Of a DNA stretch of 64,000 bases, positions 1 to 8,881 are shown piece after piece. The notes beneath the pieces were generated by a model. The model was given only the letters and a program-made list of their open reading frames with translations. It ran no database searches and was not told where the DNA came from. The translations under genes were made by a program, and so were the position numbers. Origin of the DNA: an uncultured Ligilactobacillus sp. (lineage in GTDB: Bacteria > Bacillota > Bacilli > Lactobacillales > Lactobacillaceae); assembly GCA_944326135.1 (NCBI GenBank), contig CALVCU010000022.1, forward strand, positions 1 to 64,000, in the 5' to 3' direction. Position 1 is the stretch's first letter. Each line of letters begins with the position of its first letter.

Positions 1-148
1 CATTTTAAAAGTTTTGTGACTCATAAATTTTACTAGCGAATTGACTTCGCAAATGTTTTTGCATTCATTTTCATGAATTGCCCTGCACATTTGTTCATCG
101 AAACATATTCAGTTTTCAAAGATCTATCGTTTGAATAATGCATGAACA
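1..148 (-). ncRNA. rRNA operon leader (5' of 16S), partial
   Basis: Read on the minus strand, this stretch has the look of a lactobacillus 16S pre-rRNA leader. It carries a boxA-like antitermination element at 111-126 (TCTTTGAAAACT core), followed by a structured region ending at the window edge. The 16S gene would begin just outside, to the left. Its typical first bases are not in the window, so the assignment rests on the boxA-like core, the stacked promoters upstream and the lack of any reading frame. A 16S-23S spacer could also carry a boxA, but would not have three strong promoters directly ahead of it. Confidence 0.7.
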
Positions 149-177
149 ATTATATCATGTTCACTTTTTAATGTCAA
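149..177 (-). promoter_or_regulatory. rrn promoter, proximal
   Basis: On the minus strand, TTGACA (172-177), a 17-base spacer and TATAAT (149-154). Both hexamers are perfect consensus. It is the last of three tandem promoters ahead of the rRNA leader. Confidence 0.85.
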
Positions 178-206
178 CACATTTTTTAATGTGAAACAAT
201 AATTTA

Positions 207-235
207 ATTATACCAGATATAAAAACATATATCAA
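207..235 (-). promoter_or_regulatory. rrn promoter, middle
   Basis: On the minus strand, TTGATA (230-235), a 17-base spacer and TATAAT (207-212). It lies 58 bases upstream of the proximal promoter. Confidence 0.75.
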
Positions 236-288
236 GAATAAATATTTATCAAATGAAATATTTAATTATTTCACTGACAACATTTAAT

Positions 289-317
289 ATATTACCAACA
301 TTAATATTAAACGTCAA
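289..317 (-). promoter_or_regulatory. rrn promoter, distal
   Basis: On the minus strand, TTGACG (312-317), a 17-base spacer and TAATAT (289-294). Immediately upstream (318-350) are A and T tracts that could act as an UP element. Confidence 0.7.
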
Positions 318-350
318 CACTTTTTTCAAAAAAAATTATTTTTTTGAAAT

Positions 351-389
351 AAAAAAAGACCAAGCTTTAATATAGCTTAGTCTTTTTTT
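351..389 (-). terminator. ltaS terminator
   Basis: Ten-base arms 357-366 and 374-383 with one mismatch, followed on the minus strand by a T run. It directly follows the ltaS stop codon and insulates ltaS from the rRNA promoters. Confidence 0.85.
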
Positions 390-390
390 A

Positions 391-2499
391 TTAATGCGCT
401 GTAGAATATTCTTTATATAACTCTTTATTTGAAATATTTTTCAGTTCTGGAGCATCAGTTTGAAAATCATTTACAGTAGTTTTTCCACCATTCTCAGCTA
501 ATACACTAGTTGGATATTTCTTTTGATCTTTCTCTAACTGTTTAATTCCAGCATTATAATTATAATTATAATCTGCCTTATCTACGTTCTTAAATCCTTT
601 TGGATGATAGAATCTTAACAAATCTCCAGTAATAATTTGATCAGAAATATCTAATTGTTTATCTACATTTTCTTGTTGTTGATCTACCCATTCTTTTTGT
701 TGAGTATTTAATTTATCAGTAACAACTTCACCCTTATTATTATAGACTTTGCTTCCAATTTTTGAGAAAGTTGGAGATACAAAATCACCATTACGAAATG
801 CTACAGTTTGACTATGCTTAGGATTTAATAAATCTTGCCCAAGCATTAAGTATTGACTATCTTTAATACCTAATAAATCTAACAATGTTGGCATCACATC
901 AATTTCGCCACCATATGTATGATTTACACCGCCCTTTAATCCAGGACCATAGATCATAAATGGAACTTTTTGGAACATTGCTAAATCATAGCTATTTACA
1001 GATTTCTTGCCTAATAATTCCGCAATTGCCTTAGGATGATTATTAGATATACCATAGTGATCACCGTATACAACAATCATTGAATTTTCATATAAGCCTG
1101 TCTTCTTTAAATAATCAATAAATTCACCAAAACTTTGATCTAAATAACGAGCAGTTTGAACATAACCATCAACTGTATCATCACCTGTCTTAGTCTTAGA
1201 AATAGTTTGATTCTTCTTATCTAATTCATATGGATAATGATTAGTCAATGTGATAATTTTTGCATAAAATGGTTGAGGTAACTGTTGTATATAGTTCACA
1301 GCTTGTTTTAAAAAGATTTTATCTTTTAATCCATATCCAACATTATAATCTTCCTTGCTTGTAAAATAATTTTTATCGAAGAAGTAATCATAACCCCATG
1401 CTTTATATGTATTAATTCTGTTCCAAAAACTACCTACGTCTCCATGAAAGGAAGCTGTAGTGTAACCATGCTGATCTAAAATTGCTGGCATTGCATTAAA
1501 TGTATTAGAACCACCATACTCTGTCATAACAGATCCAGATGGTAACCCATATAGAGAGTTTTCTAACATTGTTTCTGCATCTGAAGTTTTTCCTTGTCCA
1601 ACTTGATTAAAGAAATTATCAAATGCAAGTGTATTTTTATTATGATAGAAAGCATTTATATTCGGAGTGACTTCTTGTCCATCCCATTTATAATCAATCA
1701 TAAATTGTTGAAAACTTTCTAGGTGAATTACAAAAACATTTTTTCCCTTTTCTTTTCCATAATATTCCATATTAGGCGGTAAATAATTCTTTTTAGCATA
1801 TTTCAAAGCTTTGTCTAAATCGCTTTTCTTTGCATTTCTTCTTGTTTGAGTTTGCTTAATTGTTTGATATGAATTATACCCAGCATAAAAATTCATTCCC
1901 AAATATTTAACAATATAATTATTATCAAATGTTCTTGTTAACAATTGAGGACGATCTTTATCTGCAACTCCTAAATTAATACCAAATAAAATAATACCAG
2001 AAATCACAGAAATTAAGCCTTGACGATAACGTACAGGCCTGTGATCTATTTTAATAACCTTCGCAATAAGCAATACAGTTAACACAACTACATCAAGGAA
2101 TACTAAAAAATCTGTTGGATGTATAATTTTCATTATACTTAATCCTAAGTTATTAGATACCGCTCCTGTTGATTTAACTACACCTAATGTAATAAAATCT
2201 GAAAATTCACGATAATACAAAATGTTTGCAAATAACCAAATAGATTCAATCCAATCAATTACCATCATAATCCAATACGATGTTTTTCCTCGGAAAAATA
2301 ATGCAATTCCAAACAAAATTAATGCAAACGGAATTGGATTAACAACTAATAAAATATTTTGAATTGTACCAGATACACCTAACGTAAAGTCAGTTTGATA
2401 TGCAACATACGTTTTAAGCCAAAATAGTACAATTACTAATGCAAAAAATCCTAATTTTTTATTGAAAAAATTTTGGATATTTTTTAATGCTGTACGCAT
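391..2499 (-). CDS. ltaS: Lipoteichoic acid synthase
   Basis: Membrane-anchored polymerase that transfers glycerol phosphate from phosphatidylglycerol to build the LTA backbone on its glycolipid anchor. The protein (702 aa) has about five N-terminal membrane segments (to roughly residue 180) and an extracellular sulfatase-type domain. Visible catalytic elements are the metal-ligand Glu in IHLES (near 261), the nucleophile Thr in GQGKTSDAE (near 305) and the GDH metal motif (near 470). The frame is open to 2514, but that GTG lies inside the Shine-Dalgarno GTGGAGG, so the ATG at 2499 (reading MRTALK), 8 bases after GGAGG, is the start. The glycolipid-anchor glycosyltransferases lie just upstream (4033-6259), which supports the role. 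The function is well established for the family; several lactobacilli have more than one copy. Confidence 0.93.
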   Translation of the reverse strand: MRTALKNIQNFFNKKLGFFALVIVLFWLKTYVAYQTDFTLGVSGTIQNILLVVNPIPFALILFGIALFFRGKTSYWIMMVIDWIESIWLFANILYYREFSDFITLGVVKSTGAVSNNLGLSIMKIIHPTDFLVFLDVVVLTVLLIAKVIKIDHRPVRYRQGLISVISGIILFGINLGVADKDRPQLLTRTFDNNYIVKYLGMNFYAGYNSYQTIKQTQTRRNAKKSDLDKALKYAKKNYLPPNMEYYGKEKGKNVFVIHLESFQQFMIDYKWDGQEVTPNINAFYHNKNTLAFDNFFNQVGQGKTSDAETMLENSLYGLPSGSVMTEYGGSNTFNAMPAILDQHGYTTASFHGDVGSFWNRINTYKAWGYDYFFDKNYFTSKEDYNVGYGLKDKIFLKQAVNYIQQLPQPFYAKIITLTNHYPYELDKKNQTISKTKTGDDTVDGYVQTARYLDQSFGEFIDYLKKTGLYENSMIVVYGDHYGISNNHPKAIAELLGKKSVNSYDLAMFQKVPFMIYGPGLKGGVNHTYGGEIDVMPTLLDLLGIKDSQYLMLGQDLLNPKHSQTVAFRNGDFVSPTFSKIGSKVYNNKGEVVTDKLNTQQKEWVDQQQENVDKQLDISDQIITGDLLRFYHPKGFKNVDKADYNYNYNAGIKQLEKDQKKYPTSVLAENGGKTTVNDFQTDAPELKNISNKELYKEYSTAH

Positions 2500-2525
2500 T
2501 TTTTGTGCCTCCACGTTTAAATTAT

Positions 2526-2560
2526 TAAAAAAGATATGACATTTACGCCATACTTTTTTA
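2526..2560 (-). terminator. Terminator after ykuJ
   Basis: Hairpin between ykuJ and ltaS: A-rich and T-rich outer arms around an imperfect TATG/CATA stem, ending in a T run on the minus strand. It suggests ykuJ and ltaS are separate transcripts, perhaps with read-through. Confidence 0.6.
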
Positions 2561-2574
2561 ATTTAAATATTTAA

Positions 2575-2808
2575 TTAATCAACTAATAAATCATAAATTT
2601 CAAGAGCAGCTAAATCAATATTATCAAATTCAAATCTTTGTTTAGTTGCAACTTCTTCTAAAGTGAATGTTTCACTAGCAGGATTATATGTTACAATCCC
2701 ACGTTCATCTCCATCCTTTTCAAAGCGACGTGACTGTACTTCACTTCCAGAAGCTTTCATCATTGCATCTAATCGTGAAATGATAGCTACAAGTTGAGAT
2801 TTTTCCAT
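2575..2808 (-). CDS. ykuJ: YkuJ-family (DUF1797) protein
   Basis: A 77-residue soluble protein that matches the YkuJ/DUF1797 pattern: N-terminal helix (QLVAIISRLDAM), a beta-rich middle with an FE-DGDERG stretch, and the conserved C-terminal FDNIDLAALEIYDLL. The length is normal for the family (about 80). Its function is not known. Shine-Dalgarno GAGGA lies 7 bases before the ATG. It sits between the glycolipid glycosyltransferase cassette and ltaS, but nothing in the sequence ties it to LTA synthesis. Confidence 0.75.
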   Translation of the reverse strand: MEKSQLVAIISRLDAMMKASGSEVQSRRFEKDGDERGIVTYNPASETFTLEEVATKQRFEFDNIDLAALEIYDLLVD

Positions 2809-3014
2809 AGTTAAGTCCTCTTTCTTTTTATAAATTCATCCTCGGTCAAAAAATAAGCAACCATTGACATTTTAGCAAATTTTGCGCCATCATAATAGAC
2901 CAAATAAATAAATTCATAAGAATTTAACAAAATAACCATTATAAAAGCACAATTTAACAAAAAAATGTTGTCAAACTATTAAATAAAATTCAATAATTCG
3001 CAACATTAACTAAA

Positions 3015-4049
3015 TCAAACTGAAACTGTTCTTTCCGATTTTTTTACTTTGTGTGGTTTCTGAACCAACGCAATCATTCCTAAAAACATTCCAAAATAAT
3101 ATGTAACAATCCGCCATAGAATCATTGCTATCACCAGTTTACTATTTGAATGGATATAAAGAGAAAAAATTACATCAAAACTAAATTCTGCTCCACCCGT
3201 TCCCCCTGGAATAGGAAATAATGAAATAACCATTACAATTAAAACATGTAATGTTGTCACTTCAATAATATTTACATTTTCCACTCCTAGAGATAGTAAT
3301 ATAAAGTAAGGGATAACATAATATAACATTAATTGAACTAAAGTAATTAATGATATTTTTAAAATTGCCCTTTTATCTCTTTTTAGTCTTAAACTTTCTT
3401 GATAAAATGTATCAATTTTTTCATCTAACTTTTGTTTCCATTTTGGATATATTTCTTTATTTGGAAGCCATTTTAAAGGCTTTAAACATGCATTAACTAA
3501 TTTGCGGGTAAGTTTATTCCAATACATTACCATTAAAAGTCCTATAATAACGGAAAAATGAATTAAAAAACCAAACGCAATTAATATTGCCATTACATGC
3601 ATTTTAGCCGCAATTAAGTGAAATCCAAATAACATACAAACAACGAAATTCACTACAATCATTGCTTGATATACAATGAACTTCATTAAAAGAATGGATG
3701 TCGCCTGTCCTCCATCTACTCCAGTTTGTACCAATGCTAAAATCTGAGCTGGCTGTCCTCCAGATGAAAATGGAGTAATTCCATTAAATAATTGTTCTAC
3801 CATTGGAACACGTAATATATCTCGCCATCTCAAATCAGGATATCTTTTAATCAATAAGAAACGAACTATTATCGCTTCACAAACTAAAGAAAGAAACATT
3901 AACGCAAAAGCTATTAAAAGCCAGTACCATTTCAAATCTTTTAAATTTGCAATTAGACTACTCATTGGCACATCTCGTAATGAATATCCAACGATACATA
4001 CTCCAATCGCAATCATAATTCCTAGTACAATTTTATTTTTTCGAGACAT
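3015..4049 (-). CDS. UPF0104/LPG-synthase-type flippase-like membrane protein
   Basis: A 344-residue polytopic protein with about seven or eight hydrophobic segments. It matches the lysylphosphatidylglycerol synthase transmembrane (UPF0104, YbhN) family without a C-terminal lysyl-transferase domain. Family features visible are the central PFSSGGQPAQ motif (near 95-105) and the GGTGGAEF motif (near 280). The start overlaps the upstream glycosyltransferase by 17 bases and has its own AAAGGA site, so the two are translationally linked. The position behind two glycolipid synthases suggests it moves a lipid-linked sugar or glycolipid across the membrane. That role is inference. Confidence 0.8.
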   Translation of the reverse strand: MSRKNKIVLGIMIAIGVCIVGYSLRDVPMSSLIANLKDLKWYWLLIAFALMFLSLVCEAIIVRFLLIKRYPDLRWRDILRVPMVEQLFNGITPFSSGGQPAQILALVQTGVDGGQATSILLMKFIVYQAMIVVNFVVCMLFGFHLIAAKMHVMAILIAFGFLIHFSVIIGLLMVMYWNKLTRKLVNACLKPLKWLPNKEIYPKWKQKLDEKIDTFYQESLRLKRDKRAILKISLITLVQLMLYYVIPYFILLSLGVENVNIIEVTTLHVLIVMVISLFPIPGGTGGAEFSFDVIFSLYIHSNSKLVIAMILWRIVTYYFGMFLGMIALVQKPHKVKKSERTVSV

Positions 4050-5073
4050 TATTTCTATCCTTTACCAAATTTGTATAATAGTCTAACCAAATATTAGCTA
4101 ATCGTTCCTCCGAATAATAATTTGCACCTTTGAGAGCTCTCTGTTTAAGTTGTTCTAGTTGATCAGGATTTTCACTCAAATTTGATAGCATATCATCCAT
4201 TTGATCTACATTTTTTGCACCCTCATAAAAGCCATCAATTATTGCGTGATATAAATCTAGTTCACGTAACATAACAGGCAATCCTACATTAAATGCTTCT
4301 AAAACACTCATCGGAAACAACTCATTAAATGATGGCAATAAAAACAAATCAGCAGCATTGTAATAATCATTCATCTCAGAGCGTTCTAAAATTCCAGGGA
4401 ATTTTAAATTTTCAGGAGGATTATCGACTACTTCTCTAAGTTTACTATAGCCGTCCGTCATTTTCCCAAATGAAAATCCACCAACCCAAATAAATTCCAT
4501 CTCAGGATGTCTTTGGGCTAACTCTATAAAATCTGGCACACCTTTTCTTTCCTGAACTTGGCCAACACCAATTACAACAAATTTATCATTAGGAATTCCT
4601 AGTTTCTCTCTTATCTTCTTTTTTTGATCTAGTGTCTTAGGGAAAAATTCCTTTTTAGAAACAAAATTTGGAATATAAGTAATTTTATTTGCTGAAATAC
4701 CATATTTTACTAGTTTTTCTTTAAAAACTGGATTAACAACTACAATCTGATCCATTCTTTTGTAAAAACTGATTATATATTTATAAAATATTTTTTTTAC
4801 AAAATTCGGCAAATCCAAACTACCTTCAATTGTTTCAGGAATAAAATGTACGTATCCCACTTTAACTCCTCTTCCAGGAAGAAATGTCTCTAAATAAAAA
4901 AGCGGGTCAATCGTATGATAATGACTAATATCCGCTTTTCCTAATTTATTGATGACAATTTCTAACTTATCTGGATAATATTCTTTCAACAATTTAATTA
5001 ATTCTGCATATGCACTGCCGACTCCTTGGCCTTTTACACTTAAAGCAGAAGAATACATATGAATCTTTAACAT
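4033..5073 (-). CDS. lafB: GT4 glycosyltransferase, second glycolipid sugar (LafB/BgsA type)
   Basis: A 346-residue GT-B glycosyltransferase of family GT4. It starts with the MLKIHMYSSALSVKGQGVGSAY stretch that recalls enterococcal BgsA, and carries a GVGQVQERKG donor-site segment and the GT4 E-x7-E motif (FNELFPMSVLEAF, near 265-277). By homology it adds the second hexose to monoglucosyl-diacylglycerol, forming the disaccharide anchor on which LTA is built. It follows the first glycosyltransferase by 19 to 20 bases and has AAAGGAG 6 bases before its ATG. The exact sugar and linkage cannot be read from the sequence. Confidence 0.75.
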   Translation of the reverse strand: MLKIHMYSSALSVKGQGVGSAYAELIKLLKEYYPDKLEIVINKLGKADISHYHTIDPLFYLETFLPGRGVKVGYVHFIPETIEGSLDLPNFVKKIFYKYIISFYKRMDQIVVVNPVFKEKLVKYGISANKITYIPNFVSKKEFFPKTLDQKKKIREKLGIPNDKFVVIGVGQVQERKGVPDFIELAQRHPEMEFIWVGGFSFGKMTDGYSKLREVVDNPPENLKFPGILERSEMNDYYNAADLFLLPSFNELFPMSVLEAFNVGLPVMLRELDLYHAIIDGFYEGAKNVDQMDDMLSNLSENPDQLEQLKQRALKGANYYSEERLANIWLDYYTNLVKDRNNVSKK

Positions 5074-5092
5074 GAAAGTCTCCTTTTATAAA

Positions 5093-6259
5093 TTAATCTT
5101 GAACATCATTGTCCTGATTATAATTGACGATACACTCCTTATAAAAGTCAACAACCTTCTTTCCAAATAACTCTGCTGAAGTAGCCATTAACTTTTGTTC
5201 AAGGACTTTTTCATTTTGATATAAGTCAGGATGTTTTAGATATTCAATTACATCATCAACGAATTCATCTAATGAAGAAAATGTTTTTCCTAAACATTCT
5301 TCATCTAATAATTCATCTGTATATGGACTATGAGTTGTAATAACCTTCAGACCAGATGCCAAAGCTTCATTATATGTTAATCCTTGTGATTCAGATACAG
5401 AAGTTGAAACAAATATATTTGCCATATGATAATAATGAGCTACTTGATCATTATCAATTTCTCCTGTAAAAATTACACTATCAGTTAAATGTAACTTTTT
5501 CACTTGATCTTCTAAATCTTCACGTGCAGGACCATCCCCACAAATCATCAAATAAGCTGCAGGAATTTTTTCTTTTATCTTCACAAATGCATCTATTAAC
5601 TGATCAATATTTTTTTCATAGGCTAATCGACTCAAAGTCAATAATAGCGGTGTATCTTTAGATAAACCATAACGTTTACGATAATTAGTATGATCTTTTT
5701 TACGAAATTTCACTAAATCAACACCAGTAGGAATAACTGTTATTGGCTCCGTTACACCATAGCTTAATAAGGTATTTAATACTCGTTCACTTGGTGCAAT
5801 AATTCCACTCATATTTTGTAAAAATGAACGTGAAATTTGTTTTACATGAACCGGTTTTAAAAGTTTTCCCTTTGCAACATAATGTAAATAATCTTCATAC
5901 ATTGTATGATATGTGTGAACACACGGTATTTTCATTTTTCTTGCAACAAATTTTCCCATTATTCCTAAAGAAAACTCTGTTTGTGTATGAATAATATCTA
6001 ATTTAAGTGCTTGTGCAATTTTTAATGCACGGTGCACACCCTTTATTGCAATCCGCCGATCTGTAAATGAAACAAACGGAATACTAGTAAAGCGAAATAT
6101 ATTCCGTTCAAAAACATTTTTATCAACGCCTGGATCTGTTGTCGTAAAAATATATACATTATGACCTTGTCGTTCTAATTGATTACGTAAAGTTTTAATT
6201 GAGGTTGCTACACCGCTAACTTGTGGATAATAAGTATCAGTAAATATTCCAATATTCAC
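5093..6259 (-). CDS. lafA: GT4 1,2-diacylglycerol glucosyltransferase (LafA/BgsB type)
   Basis: This GT-B enzyme should transfer glucose to diacylglycerol, the first step of the LTA glycolipid anchor. It has the typical N terminus NIGIFTDTYYPQVSGVATS, an HTYHTMYEDYLHY acceptor-side stretch, the IPTGVD linker and the GT4 motif SVSESQGLTYNEALASG (near 290). The frame is open to an ATG at 6274, but the GAGGG ribosome site falls inside that extension and places initiation at the GTG at 6259, giving the canonical MNIGIF start. It is the first gene of a three-gene operon with its own promoter at 6293-6321. Confidence 0.8.
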   Translation of the reverse strand: MNIGIFTDTYYPQVSGVATSIKTLRNQLERQGHNVYIFTTTDPGVDKNVFERNIFRFTSIPFVSFTDRRIAIKGVHRALKIAQALKLDIIHTQTEFSLGIMGKFVARKMKIPCVHTYHTMYEDYLHYVAKGKLLKPVHVKQISRSFLQNMSGIIAPSERVLNTLLSYGVTEPITVIPTGVDLVKFRKKDHTNYRKRYGLSKDTPLLLTLSRLAYEKNIDQLIDAFVKIKEKIPAAYLMICGDGPAREDLEDQVKKLHLTDSVIFTGEIDNDQVAHYYHMANIFVSTSVSESQGLTYNEALASGLKVITTHSPYTDELLDEECLGKTFSSLDEFVDDVIEYLKHPDLYQNEKVLEQKLMATSAELFGKKVVDFYKECIVNYNQDNDVQD

Positions 6260-6292
6260 GAGCATCCCTCGCATTTCAATTAGTCAGCTTTT

Positions 6293-6321
6293 ATTATATT
6301 ATTTTCAAATTTAATTTTCAA
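6293..6321 (-). promoter_or_regulatory. Promoter of the glycolipid-anchor operon
   Basis: On the minus strand, TTGAAA (6316-6321), 17 bases, TATAAT (6293-6298), about 30 bases ahead of the GTG start at 6259. Confidence 0.7.
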
Positions 6322-6388
6322 TCTAGATTAACTAATTTAATAATCAAAACTTTTTTAATCATCTTTTGTTATAGTAAAATCAAACAAT

Positions 6389-6425
6389 AAAAAAGACTAT
6401 GACACATTTATGTCAAAGTCTCTTT
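6389..6425 (-). terminator. ptsHI terminator
   Basis: Arms 6394-6404 and 6411-6421 (AGACT-TGACA pairing) with a 6-base loop and a T run on the minus strand, directly after ptsI. Confidence 0.88.
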
Positions 6426-6444
6426 AAATTCGACTATACCAAAA

Positions 6445-8163
6445 TTAATCAGTATATTTTTTTACTAATTGTTGTACTTCTTCTTCAGTCTCACATTCTA
6501 GCGATTTATCTGCTAATTCTTTCATTTTATCAGCTGATAAATTCTTAATAAAGCTTCGTGTCTTCAAAATTGAAGTAGCACTCATTGAATACTCATCCAA
6601 TCCTAATCCCAACAATACTGGAACTGCAGTTGGATCTCCTGCCATTTCACCACACATGCCAGTCCATTTACCTTCTTTATGTGATGCATCAATAATATTT
6701 TTAATTAAGCGTAAAATTGATGGATTTGTTGGTTGATATAAATATGAAACTCGCTCATTACCACGATCAGCTGCCATTGAATATTGAATCAAATCGTTTG
6801 TTCCAATACTAAAGAAATCAGCATATTTTGCTAATTTATCAGCTAACATTGCTGCAGCAGGAATTTCCATCATCATTCCGACTTCAATATTATCAGCAAC
6901 AGGAATGTTTTCTTTTATAAGTTTAGCTTTTTCTTCTTCATAAATTGCTTTTGCATCTTTAAATTCTTGTACAGTAGCAATCATTGGGAACATAATAGCT
7001 AATTTTCCATATTTAGATGCACGTAATAAAGCTCGTAGTTGAGTTCTAAAAATTTCTTGTCGATCTAAGCATAAACGAATAGCTCTATAACCAAGGAATG
7101 GATTTTGTTCTTTTGGTAATGGTAAATAAGGTAATTCCTTATCACCGCCAATATCCATTGTTCTAACAACAACTTGTTTACCATTCATTCCTTCTAAAGC
7201 TTCTTTATAAGCTTCAAACTGATCATCTTCAGATGGTAATTCAGTTGCATCCATATATAAAAATTCTGAACGGAATAAACCAACTGCTTCAGCACCATTT
7301 TCATTTGCTCCTTTTACATCTTTAGGAGTTCCAATATTAGCTGCTAAAATAACTTTTTTACCATCTTTAGTTACAGAATCTTCATTTTTTAGGCGTTCCC
7401 ATTCTGCCTTTTGTTCAGTAAATTTTTCTGCTTTTTGCTTATATTCTGAAATTTCTTCTTTGGTAGGATCTACAATCGCTTCACCTTCAATTCCATCAAT
7501 TATAACGATATCATCTTCGTTAATATCTTTTGTTGCTGTTCCTGAACCAACAACAGCTGGAATTTCAAGTGTACGTGACATGATAGCGGAATGAGATGTA
7601 CGGCCACCAATATCTGTAATAAATCCCTTTACATACCTACGATCAAGTTGAGCTGTATCAGAAGGAGTTAAATCATGTGCAACAATCACAACTTCTGAAT
7701 CAATCAACGCTGGGCTAGGCAATGTAACTCCTAACAAATGACTCATTACACGTTTTGTAACGTCACGAACATCCCCTGCACGTTCTTGCATATAAGCATT
7801 GTCTTTCATTGCTTCAAACATTGCAATAAATGTGTCAGTCACATTTTTCAATGCAGCTTCAGCGTTTAGTTTATCATCCTTGATTTTTGATTCGATTTGA
7901 CCAATTAATTCAGGATCAGACAAAATTGTTAAATGTGCTTCAAAAACTTGAGCTTCTTCTTCACCTAAATTTTGTTTTGCTTTTTCCTTAATTAACTCTA
8001 ATTCTTTTTTAGAAGAATTAATTGCATCATGTAGACGTTCTATTTCTTTTTCTGGATCATCTATTGTTTTTTCTGTAAATGACAAATCAGGTTCTACAAG
8101 CATATATGCCTTAGCACAAGCGATTCCATCACTTGCAGCGATCCCCTTTAATTTCTTTGACAT
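6445..8163 (-). CDS. ptsI: PTS enzyme I
   Basis: Phosphoenolpyruvate-protein phosphotransferase, the first soluble enzyme of the sugar phosphotransferase system. It takes phosphate from PEP and passes it to HPr. The 572-residue length is normal. Visible features: N-terminal HPr-binding helical domain, the active-site His in [12 protein letters not shown] (H191), and the C-terminal PEP-binding barrel with [10 protein letters not shown], a [13 protein letters not shown] segment ([16 protein letters not shown]) and the catalytic Cys region [11 protein letters not shown]. Its ATG shares one base with the ptsH stop codon (TAATG), so the two are translationally coupled. Confidence 0.97.
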   Translation of the reverse strand: MSKKLKGIAASDGIACAKAYMLVEPDLSFTEKTIDDPEKEIERLHDAINSSKKELELIKEKAKQNLGEEEAQVFEAHLTILSDPELIGQIESKIKDDKLNAEAALKNVTDTFIAMFEAMKDNAYMQERAGDVRDVTKRVMSHLLGVTLPSPALIDSEVVIVAHDLTPSDTAQLDRRYVKGFITDIGGRTSHSAIMSRTLEIPAVVGSGTATKDINEDDIVIIDGIEGEAIVDPTKEEISEYKQKAEKFTEQKAEWERLKNEDSVTKDGKKVILAANIGTPKDVKGANENGAEAVGLFRSEFLYMDATELPSEDDQFEAYKEALEGMNGKQVVVRTMDIGGDKELPYLPLPKEQNPFLGYRAIRLCLDRQEIFRTQLRALLRASKYGKLAIMFPMIATVQEFKDAKAIYEEEKAKLIKENIPVADNIEVGMMMEIPAAAMLADKLAKYADFFSIGTNDLIQYSMAADRGNERVSYLYQPTNPSILRLIKNIIDASHKEGKWTGMCGEMAGDPTAVPVLLGLGLDEYSMSATSILKTRSFIKNLSADKMKELADKSLECETEEEVQQLVKKYTD

Positions 8164-8429
8164 TATTCAGTTAGGCCTTCCTTTTTCATTGTTTCTGCAA
8201 TTGCTTCAATTGCTTCTTTTTCATCTGCACCATCAGCACTAATTGTTACATCAGCATTTTGACCAACACCAAGTGACATTACACCCATAATTGACTTCAA
8301 GTTAACTGATTTGTCGTTATATGTTAATGTGATGTCTGAGCTAAATTTACTTGCTGTTTGAACAAGTAATGTAGCTGGACGTGCGTGAATTCCTGTTTCT
8401 GCGATTATGTGAAAATCTTTTTTTCCCAT
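8163..8429 (-). CDS. ptsH: Phosphocarrier protein HPr
   Basis: Small cytosolic phosphocarrier of 88 residues. His15 in GIHARPAT is the site phosphorylated by enzyme I. Ser46 in [11 protein letters not shown] is the site of the HPr kinase, used in CcpA-dependent catabolite control in this group of bacteria. Ribosome site AAAGGAG lies about 10 bases before the ATG. It is the first gene of the ptsHI operon. Confidence 0.97.
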   Translation of the reverse strand: MGKKDFHIIAETGIHARPATLLVQTASKFSSDITLTYNDKSVNLKSIMGVMSLGVGQNADVTISADGADEKEAIEAIAETMKKEGLTE

Positions 8430-8489
8430 GATGTATCATGCTCCTTTAAATAATAAATTAATCAATTATGAAGGCCTTCTTTATTATTA

Positions 8490-8503
8490 CGAACACGTTT
8501 TCA
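8490..8503 (-). promoter_or_regulatory. Possible CcpA cre site in the ptsHI leader
   Basis: The minus-strand sequence TGAAAACGTGTTCG fits a degenerate cre pattern (TGWAARCGYTWNCW) at 12 of 14 positions and is nearly palindromic. It lies about 30 bases downstream of the predicted ptsH start point. Chance occurrence cannot be excluded. Confidence 0.35.
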
Positions 8504-8540
8504 TAAAACTGTAACAAAAAAAGGCGTTCCGCATGCATAA

Positions 8541-8569
8541 ATATTAACATGTAATAATTTAAATAGCAA
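8541..8569 (-). promoter_or_regulatory. ptsHI promoter
   Basis: On the minus strand, TTGCTA (8564-8569), 17 bases, TAATAT (8541-8546). It lies directly behind the stop codon of the small gene ending at 8579. Confidence 0.65.
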
Positions 8570-8578
8570 GCGCTTTTT

Positions 8579-8776
8579 TTATTTTTTGGAATTGCTTCCA
8601 TCGTCGAAATGGTAGACAATTCCGCCTCCTCTTTTAGCTTGTCCAACAATACTCTTTTTGTAACGATAATTCATTAATATTTTTTGAAATTCCATAAAAT
8701 TTTCCATATCTACATCATATTCTTTTATTTTTCCTGTTCTTAAATCATCTAAAATCTGTTTATAATCTTCTTGCAT
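8579..8776 (-). CDS. Small protein of unknown function between clpE and ptsH
   Basis: A 65-residue charged protein with an acidic, helical N half (MQEDYKQILDDLRTG) and a basic C half containing QAKRGGGIVYHF. No membrane segment or signal peptide is visible and I do not recognise the family. It is probably real: AAGGA lies 9 bases before the ATG, and an extended -10 (TG-T-TATAAT at 8811-8816) stands about 30 bases upstream. It is divergent from clpE, and the ptsHI promoter begins right behind its stop codon, so read-through into ptsHI is possible. Confidence 0.6.
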   Translation of the reverse strand: MQEDYKQILDDLRTGKIKEYDVDMENFMEFQKILMNYRYKKSIVGQAKRGGGIVYHFDDGSNSKK

Positions 8777-8810
8777 TATATCTTTTCCTTCTCAAAACAT
8801 CTTTCTATTA

Positions 8811-8819
8811 ATTATAACA
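8811..8819 (-). promoter_or_regulatory. Extended -10 promoter of the 65-residue gene
   Basis: Minus-strand TATAAT (8811-8816) preceded by TG and one base. No good -35 hexamer is visible at 16-18 bases. Confidence 0.5.
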
Positions 8820-8840
8820 TGATTGGTCGAAAGCTTAAGC

Positions 8841-8868
8841 TTGCACTTTTAATAATTACTTGTATAAT
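8841..8868 (+). promoter_or_regulatory. clpE promoter
   Basis: TTGCAC (8841-8846), 16 bases, TATAAT (8863-8868). The predicted start point falls just before the CtsR box. Confidence 0.75.
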
Positions 8869-8881
8869 ATAAATTGTTAAA

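Noticed and set aside
2809..3014. Possible gene or RNA upstream of ykuJ
   Set aside because: AT-rich, no frame of length and no clear hairpin; a TTGACA and a TATAAT occur on the minus strand but about 25 bases apart, too far for a standard promoter.
8458..8649. Minus-strand frame between ptsH and the 65-residue gene
   Set aside because: It overlaps the ptsHI promoter and the end of the small gene in another frame and has no ribosome site.
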